Positions 1 through 7,764 of a stretch of DNA of 14,149 nt are shown here, piece after piece. Location: NCBI GenBank assembly GCA_027029065.1, contig JALVGO010000211.1, forward strand, positions 1-14,149, given 5' to 3'. The position numbers and the translations under genes were made by a program. The DNA is from Sulfurovum sp. (GTDB lineage: Bacteria; Campylobacterota; Campylobacteria; Campylobacterales; Sulfurovaceae). The notes beneath the pieces were generated by a model, which saw nothing but the letters and a program-made list of their open reading frames with translations, made no database searches and was not told the DNA's origin. Every line of letters starts with the position of its first letter. Position 1 is the first letter of the stretch.

Positions 1-1
1 A

Positions 2-808
2 AACAACAAAGATGAGATCAAAAATCTGCAGCGGGTATTAAATGCGGACAGGAAACTGCATGTACATTTGAAAGTAGACGGCAAATGGGGAAAAGAGACC
101 CAAAAGGCGGTTGTCGCATTTCAAAAAGCGCATGGTATCAGCCCTACAAAAGGGTATGTAGGACCCAAAACAAAACGTGTACTTGCCAAAGTTTCAAAAG
201 GTGTAAAGCTCTCAAAGGTACACTATGCAAAGAGACGTACGCATAACAAAAAGTGTTACAGCTGCTATGCCGATTTTAGAAAACATGTCAATCCAAAAAA
301 GAGCTACGCTGTCTTTAAAAACAAAAAACTGCTGGCAAAAGCCAAGCACAGACCTACCTATATCAAGGTCGATGTGAGCGAACAGCGTTTGCGCTTTTAC
401 GTAGACGGCAAAGTGGCACTCGATGCTCCCTGCACGACAGGGGCAAGACACAAGTTTGAACCCAACACCAAAGTCTACCGTGACAAACATACCCCTATGG
501 GTACGTTTCGTATTAAAGAGAAGATTGCAGACAAGCGTTCCACGATCTTTGGTGACATCTACATAAACGGAAAAAAAGTCTATCATGGAGACAGACGCAA
601 ATATAGAGGCTCATGGAAACATGCCAAATTTGTGGGTGCATCGCTCAAACACTGGATGCGCCTGACAAGTTCGGGCATCGGGCTGCATGCAAGCAAGTAT
701 GTTAAGCGCTACCCCGGTACCAACGGGTGTATCAGACTGCCCTACAGTGTAGCGCATACGCTCTTTGCCAAGGTTAGCAGAGGGACAAAAGTAAAGATTG
801 TCCGTTAA
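2..808 (+). CDS. Peptidoglycan-binding L,D-transpeptidase (YkuD family), 5'-truncated
   Basis: Open frame from the left edge (frame starts at base 2, 268 residues visible), so the start codon lies outside the window; the TTG at 68 is internal. Visible residues 1-60 form a peptidoglycan-binding domain (PG_binding_1 type: DEIKNLQRVL, then KVDGKWGKETQKAVVAFQKA, ending at the YVGPKTKRVL segment). From about residue 119 follows a YkuD catalytic domain with HTPMGTFRIK, a GIGLHA segment and the active-site Cys in NGCIRL (codon 728-730). Such enzymes are known to make 3-3 cross-links in peptidoglycan, or attach proteins to it, in the periplasm. The linker between the domains is very Lys/Arg-rich and carries a CYSC pair. 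It stands alone; no downstream gene looks co-transcribed, since 848 has its own -10-like box. Family assignment is firm; the precise role (cross-linking, anchoring, cell shape) cannot be read from sequence. Confidence 0.9.
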   Translation, partial: NNKDEIKNLQRVLNADRKLHVHLKVDGKWGKETQKAVVAFQKAHGISPTKGYVGPKTKRVLAKVSKGVKLSKVHYAKRRTHNKKCYSCYADFRKHVNPKKSYAVFKNKKLLAKAKHRPTYIKVDVSEQRLRFYVDGKVALDAPCTTGARHKFEPNTKVYRDKHTPMGTFRIKEKIADKRSTIFGDIYINGKKVYHGDRRKYRGSWKHAKFVGASLKHWMRLTSSGIGLHASKYVKRYPGTNGCIRLPYSVAHTLFAKVSRGTKVKIVR

Positions 809-825
809 GTAGGGAATAGTTCTGC

Positions 826-831
826 TACAAT
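826..831 (+). promoter_or_regulatory. Putative extended -10 promoter box for the 848 gene
   Basis: TGC followed by TACAAT matches an extended -10 (TGn TATAAT with one mismatch), 16 bases before the first ATG. No good -35 is seen, which is common in Campylobacterota. It would give a very short leader. Confidence 0.4.
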
Positions 832-847
832 ATGGCTAAAAAACAGG

Positions 848-1111
848 ATGAATATGCGTAGTACGGAAAAACTGAAAAATCTGCTTGAAAATGAAGTGAT
901 CCCTGATCTGGAAGTGGCGATCGATGAGTTGTTTGCCAAAATAGACAAAACCAAAAATGCTTCGGGTGCTGACAAAGAAGACCTTGAAGAGATGCGTGAT
1001 ATGCGTACGGAGTGTTACGCCATTGTTGAAGAGATAAAGCGTGATGAACTTGATGAAGAGGAAGCAGAAGCACTGCTGTCCGAACTACTGGAGATGAAGA
1101 CGCAAGAGTAG
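848..1111 (+). CDS. Small acidic helical protein, unknown function
   Basis: 87 residues and not recognised as a named family. The sequence is strongly charged and acidic (a DEEEAEALL run near the C-terminus), lacks Trp and Pro-rich stretches, and has heptad-like Leu/Ile spacing (LKNLLENEVI, LEVAIDELFAKI, AIVEEIKRDEL). This suggests two or three helices and possibly a coiled coil; no signal peptide or membrane segment. One Cys, near residue 58. An alternative start is the ATG at 854, which has AGG at a better distance (6-7 bases); the ATG at 848 has almost no SD. It lies convergent to metE with a hairpin between them. It is believed real because codon use resembles the neighbours, a -10-like box precedes it and it is the only long plus-strand frame in the gap. 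A cytosolic accessory protein is a guess only. Confidence 0.65.
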   Translation: MNMRSTEKLKNLLENEVIPDLEVAIDELFAKIDKTKNASGADKEDLEEMRDMRTECYAIVEEIKRDELDEEEAEALLSELLEMKTQE

Positions 1112-1138
1112 TAGAGCTGCTGTTGCGATAGAAAATCA

Positions 1139-1154
1139 GGAGTCTTTAGACTCC
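1139..1154 (-). terminator. Hairpin at the metE stop codon, probable terminator
   Basis: GGAGTC-TTTA-GACTCC is a perfect 6-bp stem with a 4-base loop. The metE stop codon (complement of 1146-1148) is in the loop. Read on the minus strand, the hairpin is followed by TGATTTTC, a weak U-tract, so it may end metE transcription. On the plus strand no T-run follows. Confidence 0.5.
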
Positions 1155-3419
1155 CAATTCCTCTCTGACAAGCTGTACGGCTTTAACCATATTCTCCAAA
1201 CTTGGTTTCACCTCTTCCCATTTTCTTGTCTTCAGTCCGCAGTCGGGGTTGATCCAGAGCTGCTCTTTTGGCAGTACCTCAAGCAGTTTGTGAATTTGGG
1301 TTACAATCTCTTCTACGCTTGGAATGCGCGGTGAGTGGATGTCGTAAACACCGGGGCCTACTTCTTGTTTGTAGCCCACTTCTGCAAAGATTTTGAGCAG
1401 TTCGTTGCCAGAGCGTGCTGTTTCGATAGAGATGACATCGGCATCCATCGCTTCGATGGTACGGATGATGTCGTTGAACTCCGAGTAGCACATATGGGTG
1501 TGTATCTGCGTCTGCGGCAGGGCGCTGCTGACAGAGAGTTTGAAGTCGCGTACCGCCCAGCGTTCGTACTCGGGGATATTCTCGCTTCTAAGCGGGTATC
1601 CTTCTTTGAATGCTGCTTCATCCACCTGAATGATCTTGATGCCCGCTTTTTGCAGGTCATCTACTTCGTCACAAATCGCAACAGCAATCTGCTTGCTTAC
1701 TTCACTTCTTGGCAGATCGTCCCGTACAAATGACCAGTTGAGGATGGTCACAGGACCGGTAAGCATCCCTTTCATGATCCTCTCTGTCTTGCTCTGTGCA
1801 TAGGTGATCCACTCTACTGTCATCGGTTTTGGACGGCTGATGTCTCCGTAGATGAACGGCGGTTTGACACAGCGGCTGCCGTAGCTCTGCACCCATCCGT
1901 TCTGACTGAAGCCGTAGCCCTTGAGCTGTTCACCGAAATATTCGACCATATCGTTTCGCTCCGGCTCACCGTGGACAAGCACTTCCAGCCCGCATGTTTC
2001 CTGAAACGCGACACACTCGTCAATATAGGCTTTCATTGCTTCGACATAGTCAGCTTCGCTAATAGCCCCCTGTTTGAAGTCACGTCTTGCCTTTCTTACT
2101 TCAGGTGTCTGAGGGAAAGAGCCGATGGTTGTGGTGGCAAGCGGCTTGTATTGGAGTGCTTCATGCTGGAGTTGAATACGTGTTTCATATCTCTCGTCAC
2201 GTTGCAGTTTGGTGATGTTTGAAACCCTCTTCTGTACCGCTTCATCGTGGATACGCGCAGAAGTACGTCGGCTGTGGTTGGCTTCTTGGTTGGCTGTAAG
2301 TGCTGCCTGCTCTGCGGCATTTAGCTTTTTGCCAAAGAAGCATTTGGAGACAAGGTTGAGCTCATCCAGCTTTTCGACACCGTAACTGAGCCAGTTTTTT
2401 ATCTCACCGTCAAGTTTCTCTTCGTATTTGAGTGTAAAAGGGGTATGCAGCAGAGAACAGGAGGTAGAGACCATCAGCTTCTCTTTTGAAACTGTTTTTG
2501 CAATCTTTTCAAGCTGCGCAACGGTTGTATCGATGTCGCATTTCCAGATATTGCGTCCGTCGATCACCCCGGCAATAAGGGTTTTTCCGCTGTTTGCAAT
2601 AGCATCGAGTACTTCGAAGTTCTTTTCCCCATAAAGGAAGTCGAGTGCAATACCCCACACCGGTGTATGTACCAGTACCTTGACCGATTCGGTGGCGTGT
2701 TCGAAGTAGGTGGCTACGACAATGTCGATGCTGTCAGCCGCTGCACAAAGCGTATCGTAACAGGGCTTGATGAGGCTGAGCACCTTTGGTTCAATATCTT
2801 TGACGAAAATGGGTTCGTCTATCTGTACTGTGATATGATCGTCCAGTGTGCTGATTTGCTGTAAAAGCGCTTCATACAGTGGCAGGATCTTCCCAAATAG
2901 CTCATAGGTGTCGCCTCTGTCAGTACGCTTGGAGAGTCCAAGGAATGTGATAGGACCTATGAGGTTGATCTTTGTTTTGATACCCTGTGCTTTTGCCTCT
3001 TTGTACTCATTGATCACTTTGGAGGCATTGAGTGCATAGTTGTCACTTGGGTGCAGTTCGGGGACAATGTAGTGGTAGTTTGTGTTGAACCACTTTGTCA
3101 TCTCCATTGCAACGGCATCTTTGGTACCGCGTGCCATACCAAAATAGAGTGCTTCACCCTCAAGACCTCTGAAACGTTCTGGAATGGCACCGAGCATAAC
3201 AGCAGTATCCAGCATGTTGTCATAGAGCGAAAAATCGTTGCTGGCGATCAGGTCGATCCCGGCATCTTTCTGGTATTGCCAGTGGCGTGCTTTGAGTGTG
3301 GAAGCGGTCTTTTCAACTTCACTGAAGTCTGTTTTGCCAGCCCAGTAGGCTTCAAGGGCAAATTTGAGTTCTCTTTGTTCTCCGATACGCGGAAATCCAA
3401 TAACGCAGGTGTGTGACAT
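1146..3419 (-). CDS. metE: Cobalamin-independent methionine synthase
   Basis: 757 residues, against about 753 for E. coli MetE. The enzyme transfers the methyl group of 5-methyltetrahydropteroyltri-glutamate to homocysteine, the last step of methionine synthesis, without B12. The N-terminal half begins with the typical VIGFPRIGEQRELKFALE. The C-terminal catalytic half starts near residue 430 with TTTIGSFPQTPEVRKARRDF. Zinc ligands known from E. coli (His641, Cys643, Glu665, Cys726) are all present, at His642 and Cys644 (IHTHMCYSE), Glu666 (ISIETARS) and Cys727 (INPDCGLKTR). Start: ATG at 3419 preceded by AAAGGA on the minus strand with suitable spacing. It is probably transcribed from a promoter beyond the small ORF at 3594-3797, or from one in the 174-bp gap. 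No B12 riboswitch was found in the leader. Identity is certain. Confidence 0.98.
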   Translation of the reverse strand: MSHTCVIGFPRIGEQRELKFALEAYWAGKTDFSEVEKTASTLKARHWQYQKDAGIDLIASNDFSLYDNMLDTAVMLGAIPERFRGLEGEALYFGMARGTKDAVAMEMTKWFNTNYHYIVPELHPSDNYALNASKVINEYKEAKAQGIKTKINLIGPITFLGLSKRTDRGDTYELFGKILPLYEALLQQISTLDDHITVQIDEPIFVKDIEPKVLSLIKPCYDTLCAAADSIDIVVATYFEHATESVKVLVHTPVWGIALDFLYGEKNFEVLDAIANSGKTLIAGVIDGRNIWKCDIDTTVAQLEKIAKTVSKEKLMVSTSCSLLHTPFTLKYEEKLDGEIKNWLSYGVEKLDELNLVSKCFFGKKLNAAEQAALTANQEANHSRRTSARIHDEAVQKRVSNITKLQRDERYETRIQLQHEALQYKPLATTTIGSFPQTPEVRKARRDFKQGAISEADYVEAMKAYIDECVAFQETCGLEVLVHGEPERNDMVEYFGEQLKGYGFSQNGWVQSYGSRCVKPPFIYGDISRPKPMTVEWITYAQSKTERIMKGMLTGPVTILNWSFVRDDLPRSEVSKQIAVAICDEVDDLQKAGIKIIQVDEAAFKEGYPLRSENIPEYERWAVRDFKLSVSSALPQTQIHTHMCYSEFNDIIRTIEAMDADVISIETARSGNELLKIFAEVGYKQEVGPGVYDIHSPRIPSVEEIVTQIHKLLEVLPKEQLWINPDCGLKTRKWEEVKPSLENMVKAVQLVREELGV

Positions 3420-3593
3420 GGTTGTATCCTTTTTTTCTTGTCATTTGTATGGTGTAGGCATGCAAAGCATGCAGCGCAACGTAACAGGAAACAGGCATAT
3501 AGTCAAACAACGTGTAGGGTGCGTAACCACGCACCAATACACACATTTTATGTTGTGTGATAGAACGATAACGGTTTTGATCTTTGCCTGTTT
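3420..3593. other. Gap upstream of metE: leader with inverted repeats
   Basis: No coding sequence is supported. The gap contains GCATGC-AAA-GCATGC (3458-3472), a REP-like hairpin (3518-3535, listed separately) and CACACA-8 bases-TGTGTG (3540-3559). The last inverted repeat frames a minus-strand TAAAAT (complement of 3545-3550), which could be a -10 box for metE with an operator-like dyad around it. No SAM, SAH or cobalamin aptamer is recognisable by eye. The metE SD (AAAGGA) is at 3426-3431 on the minus strand. Confidence 0.4.
3518..3535. repeat. REP-like hairpin (GGTGCGT/ACGCACC)
   Basis: Perfect 7-bp stem GGTGCGT-AACC-ACGCACC preceded by GTA. This 'TAGGGTGCGT...ACGCACC' pattern is, from general familiarity, a common dispersed intergenic palindrome in many bacterial genomes. 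Copy number in this genome cannot be seen from one window. Confidence 0.5.
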
Positions 3594-3797
3594 TTAGAAA
3601 GAAAAAAGAGGAGGGTGCACACCTGTGCGTCTGAACGCAAAGTAGGTGTTATAGTAGGGACAGCGCGGTATAAAGTGATTTAGCAGCAGTACCAGTCTGG
3701 CTTTACGTTTGTAAAAACAGTTGCACAGACAGACCCGCTGCTGCAAAATAGGAGCAGACTGGATGGCATCGATAAGTCGGTTGACAAGTGGTTGCAC
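3594..3797 (-). CDS. Small Cys-containing protein upstream of metE, unknown
   Basis: 67 residues starting at GTG (complement of 3795-3797). Support comes from the signals: the minus strand has AAGGAG exactly 5 bases before the GTG, and a perfect TATAAT about 40 bases upstream. The protein resembles nothing I know. It has CLCNC near residues 23-27, a basic stretch KRKAR, a hydrophobic LVLLL, and a C-terminus with two Pro (VHPPLFSF). There is no Met-rich stretch that would suggest a methionine attenuator leader peptide, and no clear signal peptide. It points towards metE, 174 bp away, so the two could share a transcript. It may instead be a spurious frame over an untranslated leader; the SD is the main argument for translation. 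Confidence 0.45.
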   Translation of the reverse strand: MQPLVNRLIDAIQSAPILQQRVCLCNCFYKRKARLVLLLNHFIPRCPYYNTYFAFRRTGVHPPLFSF

Positions 3798-3802
3798 TTC
3801 TG

Positions 3803-3808
3803 CTCCTT
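3803..3808 (-). promoter_or_regulatory. Strong SD for the 67-residue ORF
   Basis: AAGGAG on the minus strand (CTCCTT on plus), 5 bases before the GTG at 3797. It is one of the best SD sequences in the window and decides the start. Confidence 0.6.
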
Positions 3809-3839
3809 TTTATAGTTTTAAACGCTGAATGAAGTCGCC

Positions 3840-3845
3840 ATTATA
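3840..3845 (-). promoter_or_regulatory. Consensus -10 box facing the small ORF and metE
   Basis: Minus strand reads GGTTATAATGG, a perfect TATAAT, with AT-rich sequence upstream (3846-3890). Predicted transcription start is near 3833, giving a leader of about 35 bases to the GTG at 3797. It is divergent from the thiC promoter at 3908. Confidence 0.55.
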
Positions 3846-3907
3846 ACCAAAATAAATTTAGAGAAAATAAAAGAGAGGATTTAAGAGAATTTTTATCTTA
3901 AATAGAC

Positions 3908-3913
3908 TATAGT
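3908..3913 (+). promoter_or_regulatory. Putative -10 box of the thiC transcript
   Basis: TATAGT, 11 bases before the CTCTCGG that opens the TPP aptamer, so transcription would start at about 3920, just before the aptamer. Upstream sequence is very AT-rich with no clear -35, as usual for Campylobacterota sigma-70 promoters. Confidence 0.55.
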
Positions 3914-3923
3914 GGACTTTCAA

Positions 3924-4014
3924 ACTCTCGGGGTGCTGTGCAAGACACAGCTGAGAAGGCCGCAAAAGCCTACCCGTTGAACTTGACCCGGACAATACCG
4001 GCGTAAGGAAGAGC
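3924..4014 (+). promoter_or_regulatory. TPP riboswitch (THI element) of thiC
   Basis: Contains the conserved parts of the TPP aptamer in order: CTCTCGGGGTGC, GCTGAGA, TACCCGTTGAACTTGA, CCGGACAATACCGG and CGTAAGGAAGAG. P1 is CTCT (3925-3928) with AGAG (4010-4013). Between GCTGAGA and ACCCG there is a short extra hairpin-like insert, AGGCCGCAAAAGCCT (P3a region), missing from the second copy at 10488. TPP binding is known to lower expression of thiamine genes. A possible output is SD occlusion at 4082-4123 (see that entry). Confidence 0.95.
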
Positions 4015-4081
4015 TTTGTAATACTACTGTCGAGTATGAAAAAAAGAAATAATTTTTTCTATCTCACTCTCTATTACTCTC

Positions 4082-6028
<1,947 letters not shown>

Positions 6029-6136
6029 GAGTGATGGAAGTATTGCAACAATGCTTCCAGTTATTGTCACTGAGCACTGGGTGCACAGATGCGTTGTCGC
6101 CCATATTTGCGAAGCAAGGCGACATAAGCATCGCCC

Positions 6137-6162
6137 GTGCACTTGCGAAGTGACGCTTTTTT
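6137..6162 (+). terminator. Probable intrinsic terminator downstream of thiC
   Basis: CGT(g)CACTT-GCG-AAGTGACG forms an 8-bp stem with one bulged G and is followed by CTTTTTTG. It has the stem plus T-tract of a Rho-independent terminator, 109 bases past the thiC stop. The AT-rich 11-bp hairpin at 6164-6188 directly follows and may work with it. Confidence 0.5.
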
Positions 6163-6163
6163 G

Positions 6164-6188
6164 CCTACTTTTTTCTAAAAAAAGTAGG
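6164..6188. repeat. Perfect 11-bp hairpin CCTAC(T)6/(A)6GTAGG
   Basis: CCTACTTTTTT-CTA-AAAAAAGTAGG. Similar 'GCCTACTTTTTT' palindromes occur as dispersed hairpins in other bacteria, from general familiarity. It could terminate transcription arriving from either side. Confidence 0.5.
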
Positions 6189-6214
6189 AGAAAGAAAGGT
6201 TTTTACGATTTTTT

Positions 6215-6242
6215 CTCGTTCCCATCGTCTCGGTGGGAATGC
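6215..6242 (+). repeat. REP-like unit, left arm
   Basis: CTCGTTCCCA...TGGGAATGC with internal stem TTCCCA/TGGGAA (6219-6224/6234-6239). Matches the reverse complement of the unit at 6298-6326 except in the loop region. Confidence 0.65.
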
Positions 6243-6297
6243 ATATGTTGCCAAGAATATAGAAAAGAGCTTATGTATGGCATAAAATGTTTTGTAG

Positions 6298-6326
6298 GCA
6301 TTCCCACGCAGGAGCGTGGGAACGAG
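6298..6326 (-). repeat. REP-like unit, right arm (inverted)
   Basis: GCATTCCCACG...CGTGGGAACGAG with a perfect 9-bp stem TTCCCACGC-AGGA-GCGTGGGAA. The motif is the very common REP palindrome of many proteobacterial intergenic regions; its frames give the familiar spurious peptide strings IPTQERGNE and SHAPAWE. With the left arm it forms a head-to-head pair, as in BIME elements. No RAYT (REP-associated tyrosine transposase) gene is in the window. Confidence 0.7.
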
Positions 6327-6355
6327 AGTCGGAAGAAAAGATTGAAGGATAGATC

Positions 6356-7456
6356 ATGAATATCGCTATCGCCGGTGCCGGTCTGGCAGGACGGGTACTT
6401 GCCTTGAATCTGCTGCAAAGCGGCGAACATACCATTACCTTTTTTGAGAAGGACTCCAAGGAGGGTGTGAGTGCCGCCGGATTTACTGCCGCGGGGATGC
6501 TTGCACCCTATGCGGAGCTTGAGACGGCGGAGTCGGTCATCTTTGAGCTTGGAAAGCGTTCCATCGAACTCTGGCCGGCACTCTTGAAAGAGATAGGGCT
6601 CTTTGACGGATATCAGCAAAAGGGTACGGTGATTACCGCGCATCCGCAGGATATGGGTGAGCTGGAACATTTCATTGGGATGCTGCAGCGCAAAGTCGAT
6701 GCGGCGCAGAGCATTGAGACACTTGGCAAACCCCAGATAGGCACGCTCGAACCTGACCTTGATATGCACACAAAGGGCTTTTTCATTCCTGAGGAGGGGG
6801 TGGTAGATGCCCAGCGTTTTATGGCATTTTCAGTCAACTATTTTGACCGTATGGAGCATGTCGCCTTCCGTGAATATACGCCGGTGGAGAGGCTGGAGCC
6901 CCAAAAGGTCTATACCAAAGAGGGTGTCGAAACGTTTGACTGGGTGTTCGATACACGCGGTCTGGGTGCCAAAGAGCACTTCAAAGAGCTTCGCGGTGTG
7001 CGTGGAGAGGTGCTTTGGGTGGAGGCAAACGACATTGATATTAGCCGTCCTACCCGTCTGATGCATCCACGCTATAAGCTTTATGTTGTTCCACGGGGTA
7101 ATGGCTGCGAGGGGATAGATTTGGAGTATTGTGCAGACTGCAAACTCTCACAGACGACAGGCTACAAACGCTACCTTATCGGTGCAACGGAGATTGAGAG
7201 TGAAGACACCTCACCCATTTCGGTACGCTCAAGCATGGAGCTGCTCTCAGCACTCTATACGCTTCATCCGAACTTTGGTGAAGCACGGGTGGTCAACAGT
7301 GAAACCAACTGCCGTCCGGCATTCAAAGACAACCTGCCGCGCATCGAGAATGAAGAGGGGCTGACGCGTATCAACGGGCTCTACCGCCACGGCTATCTGC
7401 TCTCTCCTGCCATTGTGGAGAAGGCACTTAACGAAGGGATAAGGAGGATGCAATGA
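6356..7456 (+). CDS. thiO: Glycine oxidase ThiO (FAD-dependent)
   Basis: 366 residues, as expected for ThiO of the D-amino-acid-oxidase fold. It oxidises glycine with O2 to iminoglycine, the C2-N unit used by ThiG for the thiazole ring; anaerobic pathways use the radical enzyme ThiH instead. The dinucleotide-binding motif GAGLAG is at residues 7-12 in the first beta-alpha-beta, and GFTAAGMLAPYAELE near residues 37-51 is the second FAD contact typical of the family. The C-terminal INGLYRHGYLLSPAIVEKAL is the conserved FAD-closing segment (G-x-x-R-x-G-x-x-x-x-P). Start: ATG at 6356 with AAGGA 6 bases upstream. It overlaps thiS by 4 bases (ATGA), so the two are translationally coupled. Function is inferred from family plus the thiS-thiG neighbourhood, and is secure. 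Confidence 0.95.
   Translation: MNIAIAGAGLAGRVLALNLLQSGEHTITFFEKDSKEGVSAAGFTAAGMLAPYAELETAESVIFELGKRSIELWPALLKEIGLFDGYQQKGTVITAHPQDMGELEHFIGMLQRKVDAAQSIETLGKPQIGTLEPDLDMHTKGFFIPEEGVVDAQRFMAFSVNYFDRMEHVAFREYTPVERLEPQKVYTKEGVETFDWVFDTRGLGAKEHFKELRGVRGEVLWVEANDIDISRPTRLMHPRYKLYVVPRGNGCEGIDLEYCADCKLSQTTGYKRYLIGATEIESEDTSPISVRSSMELLSALYTLHPNFGEARVVNSETNCRPAFKDNLPRIENEEGLTRINGLYRHGYLLSPAIVEKALNEGIRRMQ
7441..7447 (+). promoter_or_regulatory. SD that sets the thiS start
   Basis: AAGGAGG inside the end of thiO, 5 bases before the ATG at 7453. It supports 7453 over the in-frame ATG at 7459. Confidence 0.7.
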
Positions 7457-7662
7457 CAATGATCACAGTATCGGTCAACGGTGAAACAAAAACGTTTCCC
7501 AAGGGGATCACTATCAAAGAGATGCTAAAGCAGCTCAATTTTCATGATGAGTGGCTTGGGGTTGCGGTGAACAAAGAGTTTGTTCCCAAAGATGCATTTG
7601 AAAAGACTTTTCTAAAGTCAGGTGATGAGGTGGATGTGCTGGCACCGGTAAGCGGCGGATAG
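7453..7662 (+). CDS. thiS: Thiamine sulfur carrier protein ThiS
   Basis: 69 residues, usual size, ubiquitin-like beta-grasp fold. The C-terminus ends in the obligatory Gly-Gly (APVSGG). In the known pathway it is adenylated there by ThiF, converted to a thiocarboxylate and gives its sulfur to ThiG. Sequence landmarks are SVNGETKTFPKGITIKEML, LGVAVNKEFVPKD and GDEVDVLAPVSGG. No thiF is in this window, so the activating enzyme is encoded elsewhere. The stop codon (7660-7662) lies within the left arm of a perfect 14-bp hairpin (7657-7686). Confidence 0.97.
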   Translation: MTMITVSVNGETKTFPKGITIKEMLKQLNFHDEWLGVAVNKEFVPKDAFEKTFLKSGDEVDVLAPVSGG

Positions 7663-7743
7663 ATGAACACGTGTGTTCATCTATCCAGTGAAGAGTGATG
7701 AGAGAAGAGTGAAGAGATTTGGTATGCGTTTCTGGTGAAATGC
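7657..7743 (+). repeat. Intercistronic element, copy A (thiS-thiG)
   Basis: Three parts. First, a perfect 14-bp hairpin GGATAGATGAACAC-GT-GTGTTCATCTATCC (7657-7686) containing the thiS stop codon. Second, a 39-base purine-rich spacer (7687-7725) with repeated GAAGAGTGA. Third, a 7-bp hairpin GCGTTTC-TGGT-GAAATGC (7726-7743). Copy B after thiG has the same three-part order and the same spacer length. The thiG SD follows at 7752. Confidence 0.75.
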
Positions 7744-7764
7744 TTTTATATAAAGGAGTGTGGG

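Larger units (their letters stand above)
6029..6355. other. Gene-free hairpin-rich gap between thiC and thiO
   Basis: Holds, in order: TGGAAGTATTG-CAA-CAATGCTTCCA (6035-6059, 11-bp stem with one G.U); TGTCGCC/GGCGACA (6095-6101/6118-6124) enclosing TTGC-GAA-GCAA; a terminator-like hairpin at 6137-6162; CCTACTTTTTT-CTA-AAAAAAGTAGG (6164-6188); and an inverted pair of REP-like units (6215-6242, 6298-6326). A TAAAAT at 6283-6288 between the two REP units is a weak candidate -10 for thiO. The frames crossing this gap on both strands look like translated repeat and are not called as genes. Confidence 0.7.

Noticed and set aside
3420..3593. Cobalamin or SAM riboswitch upstream of metE
   Set aside because: No B12 box, no SAM-I or SAM-II conserved core found on the minus strand by eye.
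6051..6359. 102-residue plus-strand ORF between thiC and thiO
   Set aside because: It runs across terminator and REP repeats; its peptide contains the usual REP-derived string (IPTQERGNES). No SD at its start.
6203..6769. 188-residue minus-strand ORF opposite thiO
   Set aside because: Mostly antisense to a certain gene (thiO) and ending in the REP pair; the peptide has the REP-type string and no family features.
7687..7725. Short-repeat array suggestive of CRISPR or a microsatellite
   Set aside because: The GAAGAGTGA units are only two per copy and belong to the two-copy intercistronic element; no spacers of equal length, no cas genes.
7735..7764. Upstream GTG extension of thiG
   Set aside because: The GTG at 7735 is in the loop of a repeat hairpin and has no SD; the GTG at 7765 has AAAGGAG at 6 bases and gives the usual ThiG length.
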